Assembly: GCA_016194985.1 (NCBI GenBank)
Contig: JACQAK010000039.1
Span: 39,389-103,388, forward strand
DNA: 64,000 nucleotides
From: Bacteroidota bacterium
GTDB taxonomy: Bacteria > Bacteroidota > Bacteroidia > B-17B0 > Aurantibacillaceae
Direction: 5' to 3'
Shown here one piece after another: positions 33,873-43,128 of this stretch. The notes beneath the pieces were generated by a model. That model was not told the origin of the DNA and searched no databases. It saw only the letters and a program-made list of their open reading frames with translations. The position numbers and the translations under genes were made by a program. Within the stretch, counting starts at the first letter, position 1. Each line of letters starts with the position of its first letter.

Positions 33873-34907
33873 ATTTCCCGATTTGTGGGTGATGTTAATT
33901 CCGCCGAGTGTTAAAGCATAAGCGGTTTTTTCTTTCGAAGCCTCTTCGTCACCATTCACGGATTTTAATCCTACCTGGTTCAGGTTTTTCAAAGCTCTGC
34001 TGGCTGCTGCCCAAACTCCTTTTTTCTTTTTTTCTACTACGGCTATCAATCCCTCATCTTCACTCTCGGTTATTACCTGCACCACGGTTTGTGAAGATTG
34101 TTTGGCAACAGGTGTCAAGTTTTGAGGAAGAATGGTTTCGTTTTTATGGGTTTCTGTAATCGACGGAATGTTTGATGCCATTAAAGGAGTAGTTGTATCT
34201 TTTGGAACAGAAAGATTAGCTGGCTTTTCTTCAGGGGTATTTGTATTTGCCGGTAAAGTCAATGATGCTTTTGCACTACCTTCCTGCTTTTTAGAAGCAC
34301 TATGTTCTTTTACAAGATTGTCAGCAATAACAGGGGTATTGGTCGAGTGCGGAGCTATACGCGAATGAGTTGTTGGTGTATTATTTGCTAATGAGGGAGA
34401 AATACCGGCACCATTATCTTTTGGCCATAGCATAAATAAACCGATCAGGCATAACACACAGGCCGCTGCCGCATATTGAGTTAAGGAAACATTAAACCAA
34501 ATGACTTTCGGTTTGCGTTTTAAATTTGGTTTACCGGTGTATACAACCGATTTGTCGGCGATAGCGATAGTGTTTTGATAAAGCGCAAGCTCCTTTGACA
34601 GAGATGGATTTAAGGCACAACTTTTTTCTAAGGCGATCCTTTCATGTTGCGAAAGCTGATTTTCGATATATGAAACAAATTGTACTTCGGAAACCAAATC
34701 TGCATCTGATTTTTTTAAACTGTTTTTGTGCGAAAAAGAAACCGCTTCATCATTAAGCGACACAAATGATACATCTGCCAAATCAATATTCAGCTCAGGA
34801 TGTTGAATTAAAAATAATTCCAGTTCCATTTGCAACTCATCCGTTAAATTTCCTTCCGAAAAATCTAACAGATACGCCTCATAATTATGTATATCAATTG
34901 TATGCAT
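33867..34907 (-). CDS. Anti-sigma factor-like membrane protein
   Basis: This 346-residue protein has a cytoplasmic N-terminus (residues 1-140) with acidic helices and QLSQHERIALEKSCALNPSL, one membrane helix (YAAAACVLCLIGLFMLW, near 146-162), and a long periplasmic Thr/Pro/Ser-rich linker. It ends in a short basic region, GVWAAASRALKNLNQVG. This is the layout of regulators partnered with ECF sigma factors. Its ATG overlaps the sigma-factor stop in a TAATG, so translation is coupled. I see no FecR or ZAS motif, so the anti-sigma role rests on gene order and topology. Confidence 0.75.
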   Translation of the reverse strand: MHTIDIHNYEAYLLDFSEGNLTDELQMELELFLIQHPELNIDLADVSFVSLNDEAVSFSHKNSLKKSDADLVSEVQFVSYIENQLSQHERIALEKSCALNPSLSKELALYQNTIAIADKSVVYTGKPNLKRKPKVIWFNVSLTQYAAAACVLCLIGLFMLWPKDNGAGISPSLANNTPTTHSRIAPHSTNTPVIADNLVKEHSASKKQEGSAKASLTLPANTNTPEEKPANLSVPKDTTTPLMASNIPSITETHKNETILPQNLTPVAKQSSQTVVQVITESEDEGLIAVVEKKKKGVWAAASRALKNLNQVGLKSVNGDEEASKEKTAYALTLGGINITHKSGNL

Positions 34908-35392
34908 TAAATAACCACTTCTGCTTTTCCAATATAATTTTTTAAAAATGCTCTTGCTCTGAAGATATAAACCTTTACCTGGCTTTCCGACAGGTTGGTT
35001 ATTTTTCCAATTTCACTGTAATCATAGCCTTCATAATCTCTCAGCAACACCACACTTTTTTGTATGTCAGGTAACCTGTCTAAAGCTTTGTTCAATACAT
35101 CTTTTATATCTGAATACTGTTTTTCGTGGTGTAAGGAGTTTTCTAAAGCCTCCGTATAATCTCCTTGTTTCTTGGCCTTTCGGGTATAATCCACTAGGGT
35201 ATGATGCGCTGCTGTAAACAAATAAGACTTGGCATTTGTACTCTCAATATCATTTACTTTGCGCCATACCTTTTCATAGGTATCCTGCACAATATCCTTG
35301 GCCGCCTCTTCATCTTTAATATGCTTTAAAATAAAGCGATATAAAGCATCGGAGTAGCTATCCACACATTGGTTATATTCGGTTACCGTCAC
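34907..35392 (-). CDS. ECF-type RNA polymerase sigma factor (sigma-70 family)
   Basis: This 161-residue sigma factor has region 2 (DALYRFILKHIKDEEAAKDIVQDTYEKVWRK with the DIVQDTYEKVW core) and region 4 (YDYSEIGKITNLSESQVKVY), the helix-turn-helix that reads the -35-like element. The linker is short and no additional domain is present. It starts at GTG 35392 and is followed, with a TAATG overlap, by the membrane regulator. They form a typical sigma/anti-sigma unit that would sense an envelope signal; target genes are unknown. Confidence 0.9.
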   Translation of the reverse strand: MTVTEYNQCVDSYSDALYRFILKHIKDEEAAKDIVQDTYEKVWRKVNDIESTNAKSYLFTAAHHTLVDYTRKAKKQGDYTEALENSLHHEKQYSDIKDVLNKALDRLPDIQKSVVLLRDYEGYDYSEIGKITNLSESQVKVYIFRARAFLKNYIGKAEVVI

Positions 35393-35450
35393 AACGTTTA
35401 ATTATTCATAAGACGCCCAAAAGCTTTGAAAAGTTACAGCGGCTGTAAAA

Positions 35451-35480
35451 ACAAAACCCTCTGATAATCAGAGGGTTTGT
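35451..35480 (-). terminator. Terminator of the lytic transglycosylase gene
   Basis: Perfect 11-bp stem AAACCCTCTGA / TCAGAGGGTTT (35454-35478) with a 3-base loop, 8 bases beyond the stop at 35486, with a T-rich stretch after it on the minus strand. Confidence 0.85.
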
Positions 35481-35485
35481 AATTT

Positions 35486-36994
35486 TTAAGAAACTAATTT
35501 GATTTTTTGTCCCATCAATAACTGAGGATTTTTCTTTAGTCCGTTGATTTCGATGAGTTTATCAACGCTAATACCGTATTTTTTAGAAATCCCATATAAG
35601 GTTTCTCCTTTTTTTACTTTATGCACTTTTGCTGCTGTTTCAACGGAGCTATTGTCTGCCAATTTAACGGTTGTATCAGCATTGGGCTTCGAAGCAATAA
35701 TTACCTGAGGATCTTTTGGTGCATCAGATTTTGTAGCCGGAACAGCTACATCCTGTTTTACATACACAATTAATTTTTTGCCGGCTCTGATACCTTTTTT
35801 TCCAATGTAGTTCCATGATTTCAAATCAGCAACAGTAACGCCATATTTGCGGGCAATGGTGCTTAATTTTTCACCATTTCTGACAGTATGGGTTTTTTGA
35901 ACCTCTTTAACAGCCATAGAGCTTTCGGCGGCAATTAATTGCTGTGATTTAATAGCAGCATAAATTTCGGATTCGTTGGATAAAAAGGTGCCGATTTTTG
36001 CTTTCGGAAGTGTTAAGCAGTTTCCTCCGGCCGGAATTTCACCTTTGCGGTATTGAGGGTTGAAATAGGCGATCTCTTCAGCCGAAATATCCAATGCTGT
36101 AGCAATTTGGTTAAACGTCATGGATTCCTTTACTATAGCCGTATCTACCTCGAAATAGGTTTTGCGGGGTGTTGCTGCATAAATATTGTGTTCGGTAGGA
36201 TAGTTCATCACATAATTGGCAGCAATAAAGGCAGGTACATACGCCTGAGTTTCCAAAGGCAAATACGGACGGATCTCCCAGTAGGTTTTTTTTCCACCAC
36301 TACGGCGAATCGCTTTACTAATAGTTCCGGGGCCTGCATTGTAAGCCGCTAATACCATTTGCCAGTCGCCAAACATGGCATATAAGCTTTTTAGATATTC
36401 GGCAGCCGCTTCCGTAGCTTTATAAACATCCGAACGCTCATCAATGTAGGAATTTACGTTTAAACCATACATTTTACCGGTTGGGTACATGAACTGCCAT
36501 AACCCTGTAGCGCCGCATCTTGAGCGGGCGTTAGGATTTAAAGCCGATTCAATGACCGCTAAATGTTTTAATTCCAGAGGGATATTATGTTTATCGAACA
36601 CTTCTTCAAACATTGGGTAATACAATTGAGATAAACCCATCATGCGGCTTACTAATTCGCGTTTACGAACAGCATAAAGCTCAATAAAGCCCTTTACGTG
36701 AGGGTTATATACCAAATCGAAAGGAGAAGTGGCGTCCAGTTTTGCCAAACGGCTTTCATAAACAAAATCTTCGAAGCGGGGAACACTGTCAACCGCATAC
36801 TTGTATTTGTTTACCTTAGGATAAACCGGCTTTAACAGGGCTTTTTCAATCACTTTTTGATTCGCCAAACTGTCCAGCATGGCCGCCACTGGATTGTCGG
36901 TCATGGTAAGAGTGTTTTGTGCAAACAAACTACCGCTGGCCAAAACAGACACAAATAGCGCCTTATGGATGGTGTGTTTTAGTGTAGTGAACAT
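35486..36994 (-). CDS. Membrane-bound lytic murein transglycosylase (MltD-like) with two LysM domains
   Basis: This 502-residue protein has a signal peptide (IHKALFVSVLASGSLFAQ). The SLT domain (around 100-270) shows the catalytic Glu in LKHLAVIESALNPNARSRCG, followed by TGLWQFMYPTGKMYGL and LAAYNAGPGTISKAI. Two LysM peptidoglycan-binding domains follow: THTVRNGEKLSTIARKYGV and VHKVKKGETLYGISKKYGI. It cleaves glycan strands to 1,6-anhydro products. It is a monocistronic minus-strand gene with its own terminator. Confidence 0.93.
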   Translation of the reverse strand: MFTTLKHTIHKALFVSVLASGSLFAQNTLTMTDNPVAAMLDSLANQKVIEKALLKPVYPKVNKYKYAVDSVPRFEDFVYESRLAKLDATSPFDLVYNPHVKGFIELYAVRKRELVSRMMGLSQLYYPMFEEVFDKHNIPLELKHLAVIESALNPNARSRCGATGLWQFMYPTGKMYGLNVNSYIDERSDVYKATEAAAEYLKSLYAMFGDWQMVLAAYNAGPGTISKAIRRSGGKKTYWEIRPYLPLETQAYVPAFIAANYVMNYPTEHNIYAATPRKTYFEVDTAIVKESMTFNQIATALDISAEEIAYFNPQYRKGEIPAGGNCLTLPKAKIGTFLSNESEIYAAIKSQQLIAAESSMAVKEVQKTHTVRNGEKLSTIARKYGVTVADLKSWNYIGKKGIRAGKKLIVYVKQDVAVPATKSDAPKDPQVIIASKPNADTTVKLADNSSVETAAKVHKVKKGETLYGISKKYGISVDKLIEINGLKKNPQLLMGQKIKLVS

Positions 36995-37111
36995 CGCGTT
37001 TGGTTTATTAGTGTAACGTAATAATTTACAAAACGTTACATAAATTAATAATTCTTATAGACAAGTATAAAAAATATATTTAATAAACAAAAGTTAAAGT
37101 ACTTTAATTTT

Positions 37112-37119
37112 TAACTTTA
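37112..37119 (+). promoter_or_regulatory. Weak -7 box candidate, near-leaderless
   Basis: TAACTTTA matches TAnnTTTG except for the last base and ends 4 bases before the GTG at 37124. A transcript from here would be close to leaderless. Confidence 0.3.
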
Positions 37120-37123
37120 CCGT

Positions 37124-37558
37124 GTGAAAAACAAGGACGAAGAACCAAAAGAATACTTTGAACGCAATAGTTTATTAGTGATTATAGTAACGGCAGCGGC
37201 TTTAGGGCTTGATTGGCTGGCCATCGATATGTTAATTGACGTTAATCCATGGGGCTCTGCCGTGGGTATTCCGGGATTAACATTAACCCTACAGGCATTA
37301 TGGTTGATCGTGAACCCATTTGCTGTGGTATACGACGACCGATTTGAAATTAAGCAAAGTCTGTTATACAATAAGGAATTCTACTATCTGGATGCCAAAG
37401 CCATTGCTGATAAATCTGCCATCGCTTTAAATCTGGTGTATAACGATGATGATGTGGAAAGCCTTCCGTTGCTGGGCATGAGAGGGACTCATCAGCCGGC
37501 ATTTAAAGCACGCTTATCCGAAAAAATCAAGGAAAGCCTTAAAAACAGGGATTTTTAA
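37124..37558 (+). CDS. Small membrane protein of unknown function
   Basis: The protein has 144 residues, with two membrane helices (LVIIVTAAALGLDWLAIDML and LTLTLQALWLIVNPFAVVY) and a cytoplasmic C-terminus that is beta-rich (DDRFEIKQSLLYNKEFYYLD). The tail looks like a small PH-like fold, which I note only as an impression. The GTG start at 37124 gives KNKDEEPKEYFERN; no ATG lies upstream. It is followed closely by the SCO-type genes and may be part of that operon. I recognise no family. Confidence 0.65.
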   Translation: MKNKDEEPKEYFERNSLLVIIVTAAALGLDWLAIDMLIDVNPWGSAVGIPGLTLTLQALWLIVNPFAVVYDDRFEIKQSLLYNKEFYYLDAKAIADKSAIALNLVYNDDDVESLPLLGMRGTHQPAFKARLSEKIKESLKNRDF

Positions 37559-37574
37559 CAGAAAGATATTGGCC

Positions 37575-38243
37575 ATGAAAAACAAAAAACTCCTTTTCTT
37601 TATCATTCTCTTGTTTCCGGCCTTGTTTAAGCTTATTTTGGAATTCACTACCATCAATTCCAGTAAATTACCTTATTACGGACCAAAAGTACCAACCGGA
37701 AAGGATACCCTGTTTTATACGGTAAATGATGATTTTAAAACATTGCCCAAACACGGAGACGGGCAGACCGGGTTACAGGACATGAAATTAGATACGGTTA
37801 ATTATCCTTTGTTTGCTGTATGTTTCATTAAACAGAGCTACCAAAAAGATAACTATCGCTTAGCTGGATTGAGCGAATATGCCCAATATAAGAAAGACAA
37901 AATAAAGTTAATTCCCTTTGTGATTGTGACGCCCTGCGATGGACAGAACGATGCGACATGCCTGAGGGAGATGGAGAAGCTATCTGTTGGAAACAGTAAT
38001 ATTTTGAATGCTTACTGGCATCCTTCGTCATTTGATAGTTTAAATCTTTCCTATTTCAAAGAGAAACCCACGTATGTGGATTATAGTTATTTTGTATTGG
38101 TGGATAAGCGCCGCCATATCAGGGGATACTACGATGCCCGTTATATTTCCGAGATTAAGCGGTTAACCGAAGAATATCAGCATTTGAGATTAAAAGAAGA
38201 AAAAGAGAATATGATCAATGCTAATAAAATTGAGAATAATTAA
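37575..38243 (+). CDS. SCO-like thioredoxin-fold membrane-anchored protein without the CxxxC motif
   Basis: This 222-residue protein has an N-terminal anchor (KLLFFIILLFPALFKLILEF) and a thioredoxin/SCO-like pattern: YPLFAVCFIKQS, LIPFVIVTPCDGQND, and YVDYSYFVLVDKRRHIRGYYD. The last resembles the F-L-V-D-xxxRIRGxYDG end of the SCO protein encoded directly downstream. However, the metal-binding CxxxC found in SCO proteins is missing. It ends immediately before the SCO gene, and the pair probably work together in copper delivery to cytochrome oxidase or as a redox partner (inference). ATG 37575 is used; the frame is open from TTG 37569. Confidence 0.7.
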   Translation: MKNKKLLFFIILLFPALFKLILEFTTINSSKLPYYGPKVPTGKDTLFYTVNDDFKTLPKHGDGQTGLQDMKLDTVNYPLFAVCFIKQSYQKDNYRLAGLSEYAQYKKDKIKLIPFVIVTPCDGQNDATCLREMEKLSVGNSNILNAYWHPSSFDSLNLSYFKEKPTYVDYSYFVLVDKRRHIRGYYDARYISEIKRLTEEYQHLRLKEEKENMINANKIENN

Positions 38244-38873
38244 ATGAGAACACAATTTATCATACTACTATCGGCGTTTGTGCTTTTGGGATGTGAACCA
38301 AAATCAAGCGCTACCAAAAAATTACTTTTACCGGTTATTGGAGAAAAAAAATTAGCCGGAGCAGACGGAAAGGATACTATTTATCATACGGTTCAGTCTT
38401 TTTCCTTCATCAATCAGTTTGGAGATACGGTGTCGGAAAAAACAGTTCAACATAAGATCTATGTAACGGATTTTTTCTTTGCTACCTGCCAGAGTATTTG
38501 CCCTAAAATGAGTTCACAACTGGTGCATGTGCAAAATGCATTTAAGGATGATGACAATGTGCTGATTTTATCGCACACCGTTAATCCGTCGCACGATACA
38601 GTGGAGGTTTTAAATGGCTATGCGCAAAGTTATGGTGCCATTAAAAACAAATGGCATTTGTTAACAGGCAGCAAGAAAGCTATTTATGATATGGCCAGAT
38701 ACAGTTATTTGGTAAATGCCCTGGAAGATGATGGTACAGCCGAAGGGTTTTTGCACAGCGAATTATTTATTCTCGTAGATACTCAAAAGCGAATCCGTGG
38801 CATGTATGATGGAACAGACAGTGTAGCAGTGGCCAAGTTAATCGCTGATATTAAACTTTTAAAACAGGAGTAA
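38244..38873 (+). CDS. SCO family protein (copper chaperone for cytochrome c oxidase)
   Basis: This 209-residue lipoprotein (lipobox LLSAFVLLGCEP) has the SCO thioredoxin fold with copper ligands in DFFFATCQSICPKM (C-x3-C) and the distal His in GFLHSELFILVDTQ, before the RIRGMYDGTD motif. SCO/PrrC proteins deliver Cu to the CuA site of cytochrome c oxidase or act as thiol-disulphide exchangers. The gene follows its CxxxC-less relative without spacing and overlaps the next gene in a TAATG. No oxidase subunit gene is in the window. Confidence 0.93.
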   Translation: MRTQFIILLSAFVLLGCEPKSSATKKLLLPVIGEKKLAGADGKDTIYHTVQSFSFINQFGDTVSEKTVQHKIYVTDFFFATCQSICPKMSSQLVHVQNAFKDDDNVLILSHTVNPSHDTVEVLNGYAQSYGAIKNKWHLLTGSKKAIYDMARYSYLVNALEDDGTAEGFLHSELFILVDTQKRIRGMYDGTDSVAVAKLIADIKLLKQE

Positions 38874-39280
38874 TGAAAAACACGTTGTTTGTTATATTCT
38901 GCCTTCTAACAGCAACATTATTTGCCAAACGTGAATTGGTTACGGTTTATTACGTAGACAGTACGCAAACCGTTATTTTCTCAGAGAACATGTCACTAGA
39001 TGACAAAAAACCAAATCCAATTTTTCAGCTATTCCGTAAAAAACAACGATTAAATAAACGTATTACAGCTGCTGTATTGGCATTCCCTTTTCCATTTGGA
39101 ATTGTGGGCCTGCATCGTATTTATTTAGGAACCAAGCCTCATGTTCCGGTGGCCTATATTGCCAGTCTGGGTGGCGTATTTGGCGTATTGCCTTTTATTG
39201 ATTTCTGCGCGATTACCTTTGGTAAAAACTTTGACCATTATCGGGATAATGGAAAAGTATTTATGTGGATTAAGGAATAA
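38873..39280 (+). CDS. TM2-domain-like small membrane protein
   Basis: This 135-residue protein has a signal peptide (TLFVIFCLLTATLFAKRE). After a linker comes a TM2-like hairpin: KRITAAVLAFPFPFGIVGLH, then RIYLGTKPHVPVAYIASLGG and FGVLPFIDFCAITF. The G-x-H-R-x-Y-L-G turn is characteristic of the TM2 family. Its function is unknown. The start codon overlaps the SCO stop in TAATG, so its translation is coupled. It ends the operon and is followed by a REP-like repeat. Confidence 0.8.
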   Translation: MKNTLFVIFCLLTATLFAKRELVTVYYVDSTQTVIFSENMSLDDKKPNPIFQLFRKKQRLNKRITAAVLAFPFPFGIVGLHRIYLGTKPHVPVAYIASLGGVFGVLPFIDFCAITFGKNFDHYRDNGKVFMWIKE

Positions 39281-39374
39281 TTTTATTATATAACGTCATC
39301 AAAAGAATTTCTCGAGGCTCTACCTGAGATAATTCATTATGATAATTTGCACCTATACATTAAACTTAAGCATT

Positions 39375-39442
39375 CGACCCCGAAGGGGTCGTACATGAAT
39401 ATAATCATGAGTCTCTATTGAAATGCGACCCCTTCGGGGTCG
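39375..39442. repeat. REP-like inverted pair CGACCCC...GGGGTCG
   Basis: Two 17-bp palindromes face each other: CGACCCCGAAGGGGTCG at 39375-39391 and CGACCCCTTCGGGGTCG at 39426-39442, 34 bases apart. The flanks pair too (TACAT on one side, ATG on the other). It lies in the 238-bp gap between convergent genes and could act as a bidirectional terminator or as a REP/RAYT-type element. Confidence 0.75.
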
Positions 39443-39518
39443 AACAATTCGAGTTAATTTAAGTGCTACGGCATTCTAATAGCAAATAAACACGTAACCT
39501 AATCAATTAAAACAGGGA

Positions 39519-40583
39519 CTACTCTTCCTCAAATTTATAAGAGTACTTACGCCATTTTTCAATCACCTGCTGCATATCGTCCGGTAAATCACTTTCAAAA
39601 AAAACAGGCTCTTTAGTAATAGGATGTGTAATACCCAGTGTTTTGGCATGAAGTGCCTGACGAGGTAAGATCTCAAAACAATTCTCAATAAATTGTTTGT
39701 ATTTGTTGCTGGATAAGCCTTTTAAAATTCTATCGCCTCCATACTCATTATCATTAAACAAAGGATGCCCTAAATGTTTCATGTGTACACGGATCTGATG
39801 TGTGCGTCCTGTTTCCAGTTTACACTCTACAACCGTTACATAGCCAAAACGTTCCAATACTTTGTAATGGGTAATAGCATGCTTACCATGATCGCTGTCG
39901 GGGAAACAAGCCATTACTTTTCGATTTTTCAGGTCACGTGCTACATTACAATTAATAGTGCCACTATCTTCTTTAACATCTCCCCAAACAATAGCAATAT
40001 ATTTTCTATCTAAATTTCTGTCAAAAAAATCCTTTGCCAAACGTGTCATGGCTAATTCTGTTTTAGCAATAATAATAATTCCGGATGTATTTTTATCAAT
40101 ACGATGTACAAGGCCCGGTCTATCAATGGTAAGATTATCTGCCAGTTTTTGCCTAGACGAAGGAAGATTCTTAAATCGGTAGGCCAGTGCATTAACCAAT
40201 GTTCCTGTATAATGTCCATAAGCAGGATGAACCACCATTCCGGGTTCTTTATTTACCACGCAAATGTAATCATCTTCGTAAACCACATTGATGGGAATAT
40301 TTTCTGCTACAACTTCCACGTCGCGTGGAGGAGATGTCATTAGAATAGAGATCTCATCGAAGGGTTTTATTTTGTAACTGGATTTTACAGGCTTCCCGTT
40401 AACCAATATGCATTCTGCATCGCAGGCCTGTTGTAATTTAGTGCGGGTAGCATTTTGAACACGAATCATTAAGAACTTATCTATCCGCATCATCACCTGG
40501 CCTTTTTCTACCTTGATGTGATGATGTTCGTAAAGTTCTTTTTCTTCTTCACCGGATTCAACCTCTTCAATATCGTCTGTCAT
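39519..40583 (-). CDS. RluA/RluD family 23S rRNA pseudouridine synthase
   Basis: This 354-residue protein has an S4 RNA-binding domain (residues 30-95, MMRIDKFLMIRVQNATRTKL) and the synthase domain with the catalytic Asp in LVHRIDKNTSGIIIIAKT. GRTHQIRVHMKHLGHPLFND and LHAKTLGITHP follow. The family makes pseudouridines in 23S rRNA; RluD modifies helix 69. N-terminal acidic extension (EEVESGEEEKE) is usual in Bacteroidota. It is the last gene of the minus-strand run with the PASTA protein and T9SS cargo, one base after the cargo stop. Confidence 0.93.
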   Translation of the reverse strand: MTDDIEEVESGEEEKELYEHHHIKVEKGQVMMRIDKFLMIRVQNATRTKLQQACDAECILVNGKPVKSSYKIKPFDEISILMTSPPRDVEVVAENIPINVVYEDDYICVVNKEPGMVVHPAYGHYTGTLVNALAYRFKNLPSSRQKLADNLTIDRPGLVHRIDKNTSGIIIIAKTELAMTRLAKDFFDRNLDRKYIAIVWGDVKEDSGTINCNVARDLKNRKVMACFPDSDHGKHAITHYKVLERFGYVTVVECKLETGRTHQIRVHMKHLGHPLFNDNEYGGDRILKGLSSNKYKQFIENCFEILPRQALHAKTLGITHPITKEPVFFESDLPDDMQQVIEKWRKYSYKFEEE

Positions 40584-40584
40584 G

Positions 40585-42501
40585 TTATCTGGAAATAATT
40601 AGCTTTTGAGAGCTAACGTTTAGGTTGCTACCTTTTAAGTGAATGAAATATAAACCATTTGACAAATCGCTGACATCAATAGTTTCGTTACTAACAATGG
40701 ATTTGGAATACACGACTTGTCCTAATGAGGTTAAAATCTCTAGTGTCGTGTTCTCTACTTGATTTCCGGGATAGGTAATGGAAATGGTATTTTGAGCAGG
40801 GTTAGGAAAAATCCTGATCAAACTGGATTTTTCATATTTGGCTAAGCCAACGGGAACCGGAGGATCTGTGCAGCCCAATACAGGATTAATCATAATAGAG
40901 CCATCGATATTTGATTGAGACCATGAACCGCTGGTATTATAATATAAAGCGTCTTTATGGTTAGTGTTTTTATCAAATCCTATATTTAATGGTTGTCCGG
41001 TGGTTTGCTGAATGCCAACATAATAAGTGCCAACAGGTAATACCAAACAAGAGGTTAGGCGATATGTTGGAAACAGATTATAATCTCCCGACAAATAGGT
41101 TGGATACATGGTACTGTCTTTATAGCGTACATTTCCGGGGCCATTACCGCCATTATCCCAAACCATTATTCTAAAAGAGGAGGATTGGATTAACCCGCCT
41201 TCAACCACAGGATCAAAATAAATACGAACAGATTTTAAAGTATCGGCCACATTAATAGTAAACCGAACGGCTGTTTTGGCGCCATAAGAGTTTCCGCCTA
41301 AGTAATAAGCCTGTTCAGCGCTACCGTCATCGTAGGCGTAGTAATTAGTAAACTTTTGAATCTGAACCAATGTATCGTTATCTTTCTTCGTATCTCCTGA
41401 TGTGGAAACCACATGCTTTATGGTAAAATACGTGGAGTCGGGAAAGGTAACAGGAAAGGGCTGTAAGGTGAACACCGGAACGGCAGCATTTCCCAGATAA
41501 TATCCATTAGGGATAAATGGTAAAATCCCCGGATTATCAAAGGTACCATATGCATCTGTTGCTACAGGAGTATTTGCAGCATCTTTAATTGTGTAATTAT
41601 AACTGGAAAATTTGGGAATGCTAAAATTGCTGCGAATATAATTTCTGAATTTGGTTCCCATTTCCAACGTACGGTTATACTGGCTAAATGGCATTACTGA
41701 GTAGTTTTTCAGGAAAGGAGATGATTTATAAGCAAAGGACACATCATCCAGAGTAGAGTCTCCTACCAGATAATAATCTTTAATCTGAACGTAATCTACA
41801 TGCCAGTGATCCAAACTTCCGCTATTGGTAGAGTTGTTTCTGAAACGGAATCTGAATAAGCTGTCACAATAGGCGGTATCGGCAATAGGAATTTTGACAC
41901 GATAAAAACTGGTGTCGGTAGAGCTGGGATTATAGCCTTTAATGCCCCATACTTTTTTCCATTTAAGCTGGTTTGGTTTCCAAAAGTCTACTGATAAGGA
42001 ATCGTTCATTTCCGGAGCTTCTCCAAAACCCTGCGCCTGATAGTAAAAACTTAAATAGATGCTGTCTCCCGGACTATAGGTGCGGGTAGAAGTAGCCTGT
42101 AAATTAATATATCGTGATGTTAAATAGTCGGCAGGGCCTGAATAACTCACCGGATTATTGATATTATAAGGATAGCCCTTTTTGTTTAACCCGTCAAATG
42201 TGGCTACACCCAATGTTATAGGAGCAATACCAAAACCTGTGTTTACGTATACGCTCGAATCTACCCAATTATTGGCTGATGGGTAAGGCGATTTATAAGC
42301 ATACGAAAAATCATCAAAAAAGGGCAGATTAATAGGGGTAAGCGTTGAGGTTGATACTTTACTAAGTGTTTTTGTGGAAGAAATAGCAGGAAGATTGCCA
42401 TTTCTGCTCAAAGGCCTTAACTGTTCCTGAGCATGCATGCGTATATTACTGATCACCAGTAAAGCACATATACATTTTACAACTAATTTATAACAGTTCA
42501 T
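40585..42501 (-). CDS. T9SS-secreted protein with C-terminal sorting domain
   Basis: This 638-residue protein starts with a signal peptide (CICALLVISNIRMHAQ) and ends with a type A sorting domain: LIRIFPNPAQNTISITYPGN, then VDVSDLSNGLYFIHLKGS and QKLIISR. The middle is beta-rich, with FDDFSYAYKSPYPSANNWVD and a FRFRNNSTNSGSLDHWHVDY segment like carbohydrate- or concanavalin-type surface domains. It is exported through the Sec pathway and then type IX secretion. The ligand or substrate is unknown. It lies in one operon between the PASTA protein and RluD. Confidence 0.88.
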   Translation of the reverse strand: MNCYKLVVKCICALLVISNIRMHAQEQLRPLSRNGNLPAISSTKTLSKVSTSTLTPINLPFFDDFSYAYKSPYPSANNWVDSSVYVNTGFGIAPITLGVATFDGLNKKGYPYNINNPVSYSGPADYLTSRYINLQATSTRTYSPGDSIYLSFYYQAQGFGEAPEMNDSLSVDFWKPNQLKWKKVWGIKGYNPSSTDTSFYRVKIPIADTAYCDSLFRFRFRNNSTNSGSLDHWHVDYVQIKDYYLVGDSTLDDVSFAYKSSPFLKNYSVMPFSQYNRTLEMGTKFRNYIRSNFSIPKFSSYNYTIKDAANTPVATDAYGTFDNPGILPFIPNGYYLGNAAVPVFTLQPFPVTFPDSTYFTIKHVVSTSGDTKKDNDTLVQIQKFTNYYAYDDGSAEQAYYLGGNSYGAKTAVRFTINVADTLKSVRIYFDPVVEGGLIQSSSFRIMVWDNGGNGPGNVRYKDSTMYPTYLSGDYNLFPTYRLTSCLVLPVGTYYVGIQQTTGQPLNIGFDKNTNHKDALYYNTSGSWSQSNIDGSIMINPVLGCTDPPVPVGLAKYEKSSLIRIFPNPAQNTISITYPGNQVENTTLEILTSLGQVVYSKSIVSNETIDVSDLSNGLYFIHLKGSNLNVSSQKLIISR

Positions 42502-42513
42502 CCTCTGAATTTC

Positions 42514-43128
42514 TTATTGGTTTGCTTCCGGATCCTCTATGACACTACTTGAGTCTGACGGAGCGGCAATATAATTATCTTCCTTTTTCCCTACTGCCAG
42601 GTCTATTTTACTTCCTTTTTTAATTGCTTCTCCGGGAGCTATTTCTTTCCCGTTAAAATATTGTTTCAAAACACAGCCTTTACAATCGCCCGCAATTTCA
42701 GTTATTCTGCCTACTTTAAGGCCATAGCTTTCAATCATAAACACGGCCTGACGTGTACTTCTGTCAACCAGTTTGGGCATAGCCATTTGTGGAGCCTGCG
42801 TACTAGTAACGTATAAATAGATAATTCTATTGTGTTTTACGAGAGATTTTGCTTCCGGATCCTGTTTGATAACAATGCCCGGTTGTTCTTTTGGACTATA
42901 TACACTATCAATGATCACATAGCCTACATGTTTATCGGCTACAAAATTCTCCAGTTCTGCTATTGATTTTCCTTTAAAATCAGGCACTTCGGCTGTTTCT
43001 CCATGATGAGTATATACACCCAGTAATTTAAATAAAATCCATAATACGACTGCCAGGCTTAATACCGAAAGCAACAAATGTTTTAAAAATACCTTAGATT
43101 TTAAATATCCAAAAAAATCTTTCATCAT
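42514..43128 (-). CDS. PASTA-domain membrane protein
   Basis: The start at ATG 43128 gives 204 residues with a short cytoplasmic part, one membrane helix (HLLLSVLSLAVVLWILFKLL), and two PASTA repeats. They are EVPDFKGKSIAELENFV to VTSTQAP, and MPKLVDRSTRQAVFMIESY followed by LKVGRI. PASTA domains bind peptidoglycan stem peptides or cell-wall fragments. No kinase domain is attached. In Bacteroidota a PASTA gene next to rluD is a common order. The two Cys in GDCKGCVLK may form a disulphide or bind a metal. Confidence 0.85.
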   Translation of the reverse strand: MMKDFFGYLKSKVFLKHLLLSVLSLAVVLWILFKLLGVYTHHGETAEVPDFKGKSIAELENFVADKHVGYVIIDSVYSPKEQPGIVIKQDPEAKSLVKHNRIIYLYVTSTQAPQMAMPKLVDRSTRQAVFMIESYGLKVGRITEIAGDCKGCVLKQYFNGKEIAPGEAIKKGSKIDLAVGKKEDNYIAAPSDSSSVIEDPEANQ

